Part shown: in pieces, positions 26,813 to 34,568 of the stretch
Layout: each line of letters begins with the position of its first letter
How positions within the stretch are numbered: the stretch's first letter is position 1
NCBI RefSeq assembly: GCF_963666525.1
Contig: NZ_OY762905.1
Coordinates: forward strand, 5,101,001-5,165,000
Reading direction: 5' to 3'
DNA length: 64,000 nucleotides
Origin: an uncultured Cohaesibacter sp.
GTDB lineage: Bacteria > Pseudomonadota > Alphaproteobacteria > Rhizobiales > Cohaesibacteraceae
Notes under the pieces: model-generated
Seen by the model: the letters and a program-made list of their open reading frames with translations, nothing else
The model's database searches: none
What the model was told of the DNA's origin: nothing
Translations under genes and position numbers: made by a program

Positions 26813-27151
26813 ATGTTTGTAACGCCAGCTTTTGCACAGGGCGCAGGTGGAGCCGCCGGCGGCCCGGAATTCCTGATCTCCGTTCTTCCTTTCATCTTGA
26901 TCTTCGTGATCATGTATTTCCTGATCATCCGCCCACAGCGCACTCAGATGAAAAAACACGCCGAACTGGTTTCCAACGTGCGTCGCGGCGACACCATCGT
27001 CTCCAATGGCGGCATTGTCGGCAAAGTCACCAACGCAACGGATGAGAACGAAGTCACCGTCGAAATCTCCGAAGGCGTAAAAATCAAATTGATGCGCAAG
27101 TCCATCGCAGAAGTTCGCTCCAAGGGTGAACCTGCCGGTGACGCAAAATAG
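26813..27151 (+). CDS. yajC: Preprotein translocase subunit YajC
   Basis: 112 aa. One membrane helix (FLISVLPFILIFVIMYFLII) followed by the family signature RPQRTQMKKHAE and a soluble domain with GDTIVSNGGIVGKV. AAGGAG lies 6 bases before ATG. Accessory subunit of the SecYEG-SecDF-YajC holotranslocon; secD follows after 79 bases. Confidence 0.96.
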   Translation: MFVTPAFAQGAGGAAGGPEFLISVLPFILIFVIMYFLIIRPQRTQMKKHAELVSNVRRGDTIVSNGGIVGKVTNATDENEVTVEISEGVKIKLMRKSIAEVRSKGEPAGDAK

Positions 27152-27230
27152 TCTCAATTTCGATTTTTAAATGATAATAGGCACTCGGATATCAATCCGG
27201 GTGCACTGCCAATAGTGGTAGGATAGCCGC

Positions 27231-28865
27231 ATGCTACATTTTGCCCGATGGAAGGTCACGCTGGTTATACTGGTGGCTGCCGTAGGCCTTCTTTTCTCAA
27301 TTCCAAACCTCTTTTCCGATCAGACCTTGCAAGACGAATATCCAAGCTGGCTGCCGAATGGCAAGCTGGTACTGGGTCTTGACTTGCAGGGTGGTGCTCA
27401 CATCCTGATGCAGGTTGAAAAAGACGGGATCATCAAGGACCGTCTCGAAATTCTCCGCGGCGACGTGCGTTCTGCCCTGCGAGAAGACAAGATCGGCTAC
27501 ACCGGCCTTGCTGCTCGGGACAATGCCGTTCAGGTCCGCATTCGGGATCTCGCCCAGTTGGAAAGTGCCCGGGCAAAATTGAAAGAACTGGTTCAGCCGA
27601 TTTCTACCTCGCTGCTATCTGGTGGCGGAGCAACCGAAACCTCTCTTGAAGTCAACGATGACGGTCTCGTTCGTCTGGTGCTGACGGAAGAGGGGATCAA
27701 TGCCCGAGTTTCCAGCGCCGTAGCCCAATCGGTGGAAGTCATCCGTCGCCGAGTTGACGAGCTTGGCACCACCGAGCCGTCCATCCAGCGGGAAGGCGAC
27801 AGCCGCATTCTCGTTCAGGTGCCGGGCCTGCAGGATCCAGATCGCCTCAAGGATATTCTGGAAACAACGGCAAACCTGTCCTTCCGTATGGTTGACACGA
27901 CGATGGCGGCCGAAACGGCGCTCCAGACCAGACCACCGCTTGATTCCGAAGTCCTCTATGAAGCAGATGATCCTCTGAATCCGAAGCCGCAGAATGAACG
28001 CACTCCATATCTGGTTCAGAAGCGTGTGCTGATCTCCGGTGATGAACTGGACGACGCCCAGCCGACCTTCGACTCGCGCACCAACGAACCGGTCGTATCT
28101 TTCCGTTTCAACACCTCGGGTGCCAAGAAATTTGCCCGCGTGACAGAACAGAATGTCGGCTTGCCGTTCGCGATCGTGCTCGATAATGAAGTCATCTCGG
28201 CACCGACCATCCGCGAACCGATCCGCGGCGGATCGGGTATCATTTCCGGCTCCTTCACCGCCCAGAGCGCCAATGACCTTGCGGTCCTGATGCGCGCCGG
28301 TGCCTTGCCTGCCAAACTGACCATCGTTGAAGAACGGACAGTCGGTCCGGGCCTTGGTGCAGACTCGATTGCGGCTGGTGAAATTGCCGGCATCGTCGGT
28401 GCTGCCGCCGTCGTCATCTTCATGTTCCTTGCCTATGGCCTGTTCGGCCTGTTTGCCAACATCGCTCTGGTGGTGAACGTCGTACTGTTGCTCGGGGTTC
28501 TGTCCTTCCTCGGTGCAACCCTGACTTTGCCGGGTATTGCCGGTATCGTTCTGACCATCGGCATGGCAGTGGACGCCAACGTGCTGATCTACGAACGTAT
28601 CAGGGAAGAGAACAATTACGGTCGCTCGACAATTGCGGCAATCGACACCGGTTATTCCCGTGCGCTGGCCACCATTCTCGACGCCAACATCACGACCTTC
28701 ATTGCCGCCGTCATCCTGTTTTCACTTGGCTCCGGTCCTGTGAAAGGCTTTGCGGTTACGCTTGCCGTCGGCATCGTTACCACGGTGTTCTCGGCCTTTA
28801 CGTTCAACCGTCTGGTCGTGGCGACCTGGATCAAATACCGTCGCCCTTCCAAGCTGCCAATTTGA
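27231..28865 (+). CDS. secD: Protein translocase subunit SecD
   Basis: 544 aa RND-superfamily protein with one N-terminal helix, a large periplasmic P1/P4 region (LGLDLQGGAHILMQV at the start) and five C-terminal helices containing GMAVDANVLIYERIREE. It uses the proton gradient to pull exported proteins through SecYEG. Slightly shorter than E. coli SecD, as usual in alphaproteobacteria. Encoded 18 bases upstream of secF. Confidence 0.97.
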   Translation: MLHFARWKVTLVILVAAVGLLFSIPNLFSDQTLQDEYPSWLPNGKLVLGLDLQGGAHILMQVEKDGIIKDRLEILRGDVRSALREDKIGYTGLAARDNAVQVRIRDLAQLESARAKLKELVQPISTSLLSGGGATETSLEVNDDGLVRLVLTEEGINARVSSAVAQSVEVIRRRVDELGTTEPSIQREGDSRILVQVPGLQDPDRLKDILETTANLSFRMVDTTMAAETALQTRPPLDSEVLYEADDPLNPKPQNERTPYLVQKRVLISGDELDDAQPTFDSRTNEPVVSFRFNTSGAKKFARVTEQNVGLPFAIVLDNEVISAPTIREPIRGGSGIISGSFTAQSANDLAVLMRAGALPAKLTIVEERTVGPGLGADSIAAGEIAGIVGAAAVVIFMFLAYGLFGLFANIALVVNVVLLLGVLSFLGATLTLPGIAGIVLTIGMAVDANVLIYERIREENNYGRSTIAAIDTGYSRALATILDANITTFIAAVILFSLGSGPVKGFAVTLAVGIVTTVFSAFTFNRLVVATWIKYRRPSKLPI

Positions 28866-28883
28866 TGTACCGGAGATAAGATA

Positions 28884-29843
28884 ATGAAAAAACTACGCTT
28901 TATCCCGGATGACACAAACATCCACTTCATGCGCCACCGGCGCTGGAGCTTCCCGCTGTCCGGCTCTCTGCTGATTGCGTCGATCGTCCTGTTCCTGATT
29001 TCGGGCCTCAACTACGGCATCGACTTCAAGGGCGGCACACTGATCGAAATCCAGACCGCCGAGCAGACCGCCGACCTAGCCTTTATCCGTGGCGAGCTGA
29101 ACAATCTTGGCTTCGGCGATGTCGAGGTACAGGAATTCGGGGCACCCAACGACGTTCTCATTCGCATCCAGACACAGGAAGGCGAGGGGGAAGACGCCGA
29201 GATCGCCCAGCAGCGCGTGGTGGATCAGGTCAAGGCGACCCTTGGCAACACGGTCACCTATCGCCGCGTTGAAGTGGTTGGCCCGCGCGTTTCTGGCGAA
29301 TTGGCGACAACCGGTGCCATTTCGGTTCTATCGGCTTTGCTGGCCATCATGGTCTACATCTGGTTCCGATTCGAATGGCAGTTCGCCGTCGGTGCCGTGG
29401 TGGCGACAGCCCATGACGTCATCATGACCATTGGTGTCTTTGCGTTGTTGCAGATCGACTTCAACCTTACGACCATCGCCGCCATTCTGACGATCGTGGG
29501 TTACTCGCTCAACGATACCGTGGTTGTCTATGACCGTATCAGGGAAGACTTGCGCAAATACAAGAAGATGCCACTCAAGGAAGTGCTCGATCAAGCCATC
29601 AACCGGACCCTGTCACGCACGACCCTGACGTCTTTCACCACCTTGCTCGCCTTGTGTTCCCTATACTTCCTTGGCGGCGAAGTAATCCGGTCCTTCACCT
29701 TTGCCATGATCTGGGGCGTGTTCGTCGGCACCTATTCGTCGATCTTCATCGCCGCTCCTCTGCTCATCTATTTCAACCTGCGGTCTGACAGCGTTCAGAA
29801 ACCAGGTGATGAAGATGAGCTCGAAGAAGCACCCGCATCCTGA
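28884..29843 (+). CDS. secF: Protein translocase subunit SecF
   Basis: 319 aa, six membrane helices. N-terminal LNYGIDFKGGTLIEIQ, central VVVYDRIREDLRKY in the fourth helix region and SRTTLTSFTTLLALCSLYFLGG are SecF signatures. Works as a 1:1 complex with SecD. Ends 3 bases before the Mth938-domain gene. Confidence 0.97.
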   Translation: MKKLRFIPDDTNIHFMRHRRWSFPLSGSLLIASIVLFLISGLNYGIDFKGGTLIEIQTAEQTADLAFIRGELNNLGFGDVEVQEFGAPNDVLIRIQTQEGEGEDAEIAQQRVVDQVKATLGNTVTYRRVEVVGPRVSGELATTGAISVLSALLAIMVYIWFRFEWQFAVGAVVATAHDVIMTIGVFALLQIDFNLTTIAAILTIVGYSLNDTVVVYDRIREDLRKYKKMPLKEVLDQAINRTLSRTTLTSFTTLLALCSLYFLGGEVIRSFTFAMIWGVFVGTYSSIFIAAPLLIYFNLRSDSVQKPGDEDELEEAPAS

Positions 29844-29846
29844 CCG

Positions 29847-30383
29847 ATGGTCTTGAAGTGGCTACAGGGCAAAAATGCCAAGCCCACTCAAAAAGAAACA
29901 CCGCGTGCCGGGGAGCCTCAGCTTTCCGGTACGCATACTGAAGCCCCTTCCGGTGTGGCCTCGTCTCAACCGAAAACAGACACGACAGCGGCTTCGATAT
30001 CAGGTCTCGAAATGACCGATGCCTATTATCCCCGACATGATCCCATCGACTTCTATGGCAATGGCGGCTTCCGTTTTGGCAGCATGTCCCATCAGGGCGC
30101 CATCCTGTTTCTGCCGAGCGGAATCCACCGATGGGATGTTGAAACGCTGGCCGCACTATCTCCGGACCATTTCCTGAAGCTTCAAAGAGAAGCTGCCAAC
30201 ATTGAAATTCTGCTCATCGGCACCGGATCGAGACTGGCGATGATAGATCGCACACTTGTCGATAGTCTGCGCCATGCAGGCGTCAAGGTTGACATCATGG
30301 ACACCGGAGCGGCCGTCAGGACCCTGAATATCCTGCTTTCAGAAGACCGTGCCGTTGCCGCCGCCCTGTTTCCAGTAGACTGA
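29847..30383 (+). CDS. Mth938-like (DUF498) domain protein
   Basis: 178 aa from an ATG 3 bases after secF. The conserved part begins at MTDAYYPRHDPIDFYGNGGFRFG (only the core DFYGNGGFRFG is diagnostic) and runs to the end with LPSGIHRW, EILLIGTGSRLAM and VDIMDTGAAVRTLNILLSEDR. The first 55 residues are polar and low-complexity, so ATG 30012, which has AGG 7 bases upstream, is an alternative start giving a family-length 123 aa. Human relative NDUFAF3 assists complex I assembly; role here unproven. Confidence 0.85.
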   Translation: MVLKWLQGKNAKPTQKETPRAGEPQLSGTHTEAPSGVASSQPKTDTTAASISGLEMTDAYYPRHDPIDFYGNGGFRFGSMSHQGAILFLPSGIHRWDVETLAALSPDHFLKLQREAANIEILLIGTGSRLAMIDRTLVDSLRHAGVKVDIMDTGAAVRTLNILLSEDRAVAAALFPVD

Positions 30384-30405
30384 CCACAGGTAACGGGAGC
30401 GCCAG

Positions 30406-31275
30406 ATGTCAGAGCCAATGGACGACTTTGCTTTCTGCCAGACCGAGCTGAAGCACCTTGACCCGGTCAGGCATTTCATCGCCCTGACGGCCCCGGAAAT
30501 TCATCGTCCATCACTCATGGTTCTGTTCGCGTTTCTTGCCACGCTCAACAGGATCCCGGCGCAAGTCTCCACCCCGGAAATGGGCCAGATCAGACTGCAA
30601 TGGTGGCGAGACATCATTGCAGACACTCAGTCTGGCTTTGGCAACGGATGCGGGCTTGCCAATGTCGGGCCCTTGGCCACAGCACTCAAGCAAATTCTGA
30701 AGCAATACCGTCTGAGTGTGGAGCACCTGACGGCTATCGTTGACGCGCTGGGGTTCAACCTTGAGCACAACCCGATACCAGACGAGACAGCTTATCGAAA
30801 TCATGTCTGGCAAACCGATTCATTGCCAATGCTGCTTGCCAGCCAGATCCTGAACAAAGGCGAGGAGCCGCGCTTGCCTGAGGGCCTGATGGAATCGGCG
30901 GGTCTCGCATCAGGACTGGCGAGACATCTTCAGAACTGGCCCCTTGATGCCACCAACCGCCAGCTGTTCCTGCCGCTGGACAGCTTCACACACCATGGCG
31001 TATCGCTGTCGGATCTGTTTTCAGGAGGTCTGCCGGAAGGGTTGAGAATTGCTATAGAGGAGCTTTGCCAACTGGCCAGAGCCAATCATCAGAGCGCCAT
31101 GGCCTCACTCAGACAGATGCCCAAGGAAGACTCCATTCGTTTCAGCCCGGCGTTTCTCACGCTGGCGACCGTTCCTCGCACTCTTTCCCTTCGGAGCAAG
31201 ACACCGACGGGACAGCTTTCGGTTGCCAACTGGCGTCACTACTGGAGCATCTGGCGCATGGCCGCTCGCTTCTAG
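30406..31275 (+). CDS. Squalene/phytoene synthase family protein, NDUFAF6-like
   Basis: 289 aa with the trans-prenyl-synthase fold pattern ([28 protein letters not shown]). The two aspartate-rich motifs that bind prenyl diphosphates are absent: the first is replaced by [10 protein letters not shown] and the second region reads [10 protein letters not shown]. This matches the NDUFAF6-like branch implicated in respiratory complex I assembly rather than carotenoid or hopanoid synthesis. It follows the NDUFAF3-like Mth938 gene, which strengthens that reading. The 3' end overlaps trmFO by 4 bases. Confidence 0.82.
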   Translation: MSEPMDDFAFCQTELKHLDPVRHFIALTAPEIHRPSLMVLFAFLATLNRIPAQVSTPEMGQIRLQWWRDIIADTQSGFGNGCGLANVGPLATALKQILKQYRLSVEHLTAIVDALGFNLEHNPIPDETAYRNHVWQTDSLPMLLASQILNKGEEPRLPEGLMESAGLASGLARHLQNWPLDATNRQLFLPLDSFTHHGVSLSDLFSGGLPEGLRIAIEELCQLARANHQSAMASLRQMPKEDSIRFSPAFLTLATVPRTLSLRSKTPTGQLSVANWRHYWSIWRMAARF

Positions 31276-32684
31276 TCCTGTGCTATAGCGGTCGCGTCGA
31301 GCCAGGCGCGTATATCTTCCAGCGCTCGCCTAGCCAAAGCCTTTTTCTTCGAAAGCTGCTTTTCAACGCCCCGCATTCTCGACCCGTCTTCGCGCTTGCG
31401 CGGGAAATCAACTGGCGGAAACAGGCCGAAATTGACATTCATCGGCTGGAATGACCGGACACCGCCGTTGGAATCTATGAGATGCCCACCGGTGATATGC
31501 CCCAGAAGAGCACCGAATGCGGAGGTTTCAGGAGGTGCGATTGCTGTTGCGCCATGCATTTCTGCTGCTATGAAACGCCCGGCCAGCAACCCGATGGAAG
31601 CCGACTCTACATAACCCTCACAGCCGGTGATCTGACCTGCAAAGCGGATGTTCGGCTGGCTCTTGAGCCGCAACGTGCCATCCAGAATCTTGGGAGAGTT
31701 GAGGAAAGTGTTGCGATGGATGCCGCCGAGCCGCGCGAACTGCGCATTCTCAAGCCCCGGAATCATTCGGAAGACCTCGGATTGCGCACCATATTTCATC
31801 TTGGTCTGAAAGCCGACGATGTTGAACAGGGTGCCAAGCTTGTTATCCTGCCGCAACTGGACAACCGCATAGGGGTCTTCGTCAGGCTTGTGCGGATTGG
31901 TCAGGCCGACCGGCTTCATCGGACCATAGCGAGGTGTATCGCGGCCGCGTTCGGCCATCACCTCGATCGGCAAGCAGCCGTCGAAATATTTCGCCTTTTC
32001 CCATTCCTTGAACTCGGCCTTCTCGGCGGCCAGCATGGCATCGAGGAACCGGTTGTACTCCTCTTCATTCATCGCGCAGTTGATATAGTCCGCGCCGGTG
32101 CCGGACGGCCCCTTCTTGTCATAGCGCGACTGGAACCATGCCTTGGACATATCGATGGAATCGAAATGAATGATCGGCGCGATGGCATCGTAAAAGGACA
32201 GGGATTCTTCTCCAGTCGCGGCAAGGATCGACTGGGACAGCGCTTCGGATGTCAACGGGCCAGTGGCAACGAGGCACGGACCGGCATCCGGGCCGGGCAG
32301 GGCATCCATCTCACCACGCACGATAGTGATCAACGGGTGAGACGACAGCTTCTGGGTTACCGCCTCGGAAAAGGCTTCTCGTGCTACGGCGAGAGCACCG
32401 CCTGCCGGAATGGCATTGGCATCGGCGCATGCGATGATCAACGAGCCCGCCTGCCGCATCTCCTGATGCAACAACCCGACCGCATTGGCCTCGAAATCAT
32501 CAGAACGGAAGGAATTTGAACAGACGAGCTCGGCGCAGTGGTCCGTCACATGGGCATCTGTCGAGCGATTCGGCCGCATCTCGTGCAACCGCACCGATAC
32601 ACCGGCACTGGCCAGCTGCCAGGCAGCCTCCGAACCAGCGAGCCCTGCGCCTATGACATTCACTACCTTGCTATCCGTGGTCAC
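31272..32684 (-). CDS. trmFO: Methylenetetrahydrofolate-tRNA-(uracil-54-C5)-methyltransferase TrmFO
   Basis: 470 aa flavoprotein. FAD motif [17 protein letters not shown] at the N terminus; [55 protein letters not shown] (key part PIEVMAERG) and [16 protein letters not shown] are GidA-small-form signatures. It makes m5U54 in tRNA T-loops using methylene-THF. Converges on the preceding gene with a 4-base overlap, so no terminator lies between. Confidence 0.96.
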   Translation of the reverse strand: MTTDSKVVNVIGAGLAGSEAAWQLASAGVSVRLHEMRPNRSTDAHVTDHCAELVCSNSFRSDDFEANAVGLLHQEMRQAGSLIIACADANAIPAGGALAVAREAFSEAVTQKLSSHPLITIVRGEMDALPGPDAGPCLVATGPLTSEALSQSILAATGEESLSFYDAIAPIIHFDSIDMSKAWFQSRYDKKGPSGTGADYINCAMNEEEYNRFLDAMLAAEKAEFKEWEKAKYFDGCLPIEVMAERGRDTPRYGPMKPVGLTNPHKPDEDPYAVVQLRQDNKLGTLFNIVGFQTKMKYGAQSEVFRMIPGLENAQFARLGGIHRNTFLNSPKILDGTLRLKSQPNIRFAGQITGCEGYVESASIGLLAGRFIAAEMHGATAIAPPETSAFGALLGHITGGHLIDSNGGVRSFQPMNVNFGLFPPVDFPRKREDGSRMRGVEKQLSKKKALARRALEDIRAWLDATAIAQD

Positions 32685-32936
32685 AATGTTGATCTTTCCT
32701 CAAGAATCCCGATCGGGAACCGCCAAAACTGGCTGAATTTCGTCAAGATGGGATACCTAGCACTCTGGGCGGAAAATGCAAGGTTTCACGCACATTCTGA
32801 AATCATGATATCGGGCGACTTACTTTTTGCACCAACCAGACGCGCAAACTTCTTTTTGTGTTGGCAGCATGAAGAACGAGTGTTAACACCTATGCAGCTC
32901 ATACCATTTCTATACCAGGCAAGGGGACTGAAAGAT

Positions 32937-33557
32937 ATGAATCTCAAACTGCTGACGGCACTCCCCTTGCTGGCATCTCTTGTCGCCTGTAATGCCCAGA
33001 CGTCGAACTCGACGGCACGATGGGTTTCGGCGATGAACAACCGTGCTCCGACTGCCACCACCATCTATGTCTGCCATGCGTTCGGATGCAGCTTGAAATA
33101 CGGGTTCCGTTTCACAAAGAAAGACCTCGACAAGCTCAAGCGCATCCTGAGCGCGGGAAGCCGCAGCCCTGAAGCCGAACGCAAGGCCATCGGCAATGCT
33201 GTCGTCTGGTTCGAGAAACGCGTCGGACCGATCATCGGCTCCGACAAGGACAAGGGTGGCCTGGACATGCAAAACGCCGGCGTTCCAGGACAGATGGATT
33301 GCATCGATGAATCGAGCAATACGACCTCGCTCATTTCATTTGCCCAGAACCACGGATACCTGAAATATCACAAGGTACAGTCCCCCGTTGCCCGAGGCTT
33401 CTTCCTCGATGGCCGCTATCCGCATGCCACTGCAGCGGTGCTGGAAACGCAATCCGGCAAACGCTACGCCGTAGACAGCTGGATATATGACAACGGCGTG
33501 TTCCCCAAGATCAAGCCGTTGGAAGCCTGGATGGCGGAATCACCAGCACGCGGCTGA
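32937..33557 (+). CDS. Lipoprotein with a papain/transglutaminase-like Cys-His-Asp pattern
   Basis: 206 aa from ATG 32937 (AAGGGG about 10 bases upstream). The N terminus MNLKLLTALPLLASLVAC ends in an LVAC lipobox, so export and lipidation are predicted. The mature part carries an ordered triad pattern: MDCIDESSNT, then YPHATAAVLE, then YAVDSWIYDNG, as in bacterial transglutaminase-like cysteine proteinases (DCxD...H...D). A further cysteine pair sits in YVCHAFGC. Enzymatic role is inference; no named family is claimed. Divergent from trmFO. Confidence 0.75.
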   Translation: MNLKLLTALPLLASLVACNAQTSNSTARWVSAMNNRAPTATTIYVCHAFGCSLKYGFRFTKKDLDKLKRILSAGSRSPEAERKAIGNAVVWFEKRVGPIIGSDKDKGGLDMQNAGVPGQMDCIDESSNTTSLISFAQNHGYLKYHKVQSPVARGFFLDGRYPHATAAVLETQSGKRYAVDSWIYDNGVFPKIKPLEAWMAESPARG

Positions 33558-33736
33558 ATGCCATCACGGACATGGCATAGCAGATTGCCAACCTTGAACG
33601 ACTGTTTCCCTGCATCTCATCGACCGCAGCACAGCAAGCTTGCAGGTGTCATCATGCCTGCGACTTTGCCGGTCCGACAGTGGGATGCGAAATCTAGTTT
33701 CGATGAAATTTCTGTATTTGGAAGCCAGAAACTAGA

Positions 33737-33837
33737 AAGCCCACCGGGGGAGGAGGTCCGGTGGGCTTCGTAGGGTGTTTCAAAACGGGGAGGAGACGTT
33801 TCGAAACGACAGACTTTCGGGAGGAGGAGAAAGTCTG
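33737..33837 (-). ncRNA. Array of three CUCCUCCC-loop hairpins (cuckoo / CcsR / alpha-r14-type sRNAs)
   Basis: Read on the minus strand, three stem-loops follow each other 14 bases after the DUF1127 stop. Stem 33830-33837/33810-33817 has loop CTCCTCCTCCCG; stem 33797-33807/33777-33787 has loop TCTCCTCCC (one mismatch in the stem); stem 33758-33768/33737-33747 has loop ACCTCCTCCC, and this GC-rich stem is followed by CTTTCT and may be the terminator. Conserved CCUCCUCCC loops are anti-Shine-Dalgarno seeds of alphaproteobacterial trans-acting sRNAs. Location behind a DUF1127 gene matches the ccaF1-ccsR operon of Rhodobacter. Family membership is my pattern call. Confidence 0.75.
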
Positions 33838-33850
33838 AAACTTTTAAATT

Positions 33851-34000
33851 TTACATCCCAACTGCGCGTCTGGCAGTCTGGGTAATGTCCGCACGTGAAA
33901 TGCTCACTTCGCATTCTCTGTTGGACAAGCGATTTAGATTATCGACCGTGTCACGAAAATTGCGCCACTGCCTATAATTCTGAACAACCGTATCAAGCAT
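33851..34000 (-). CDS. DUF1127 domain small protein
   Basis: 49 aa from ATG 34000, with AGGA 8 bases upstream; the frame is open to 34159 but the extra part is unlike the family. The core YRQWRNFRDTVDNLNRLSN followed by RECEVSISRADI is the arginine-rich DUF1127 motif. Such proteins include RNA-binding stress proteins that mature sRNAs co-transcribed with them. Three sRNA-like hairpins follow directly on the same strand. Confidence 0.85.
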   Translation of the reverse strand: MLDTVVQNYRQWRNFRDTVDNLNRLSNRECEVSISRADITQTARRAVGM

Positions 34001-34568
34001 CTTGATAATCCTACGTTGCCGAACTCTTAGTGACATCGTCTCATCTGGGAGACGCCTTATTTCGTTTTCAATCAACATCTCGTTGCTGTTGATAAATAGA
34101 TAGCAAACTCCGACGCTACTTTGCACTGCGAAATTATGCATAGCTGACTTGCAGATCATGCAAAACCATCATTGCTCACGAACAGAAGAAGAAAAATTTG
34201 CATATCAAAAATATTCCATAGAAAATAAAGATTTATTTTCAATTAGTTACAAAAATTCCCAGCAAGTTGATTCCAATCAACAAATATACGTAAATTAACG
34301 TACCCTACCCAGGTCAAGATCCTGCGCCCTGTGAAAAGTGGAATTTTTCAAATTTTGTGACGTTGCAAAATTAACGTTCAAAAATGCGATTGTGCGATGC
34401 AGCAAAATTCATCAAAATCTACATGATCTACATCAATGCAAACGAAAGATCAGCGGATCCTGCCAATTAATTCAATAAAATCATAAAGTTATAAAGATAC
34501 CGCCTTTTGACGGCGTTGTGCACCGCCAAAAGTATTACGTATTTCACCTGACCCCTAAAGCCTGAGAA
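34001..34568. other. AT-rich intergenic region upstream of the DUF1127-sRNA unit
   Basis: More than 500 bases, strongly AT-rich, without a credible gene. It should contain the promoter of the minus-strand DUF1127-sRNA transcript. A perfect dyad TTGCA-GATCA-TGCAA lies at 34149-34163. A small hairpin (34557-34577, stem AAAGCCTGA / TCAGGCTTT) overlaps the uvrA stop and may end uvrA transcription, though without a T-run. Confidence 0.5.

Noticed and set aside
31482-32519. 345-aa frame on + opposite trmFO
   Set aside because: It is the antisense shadow of a well-supported enzyme; the same holds for long antisense frames over uvrA, valS, gyrA and the RND pump.
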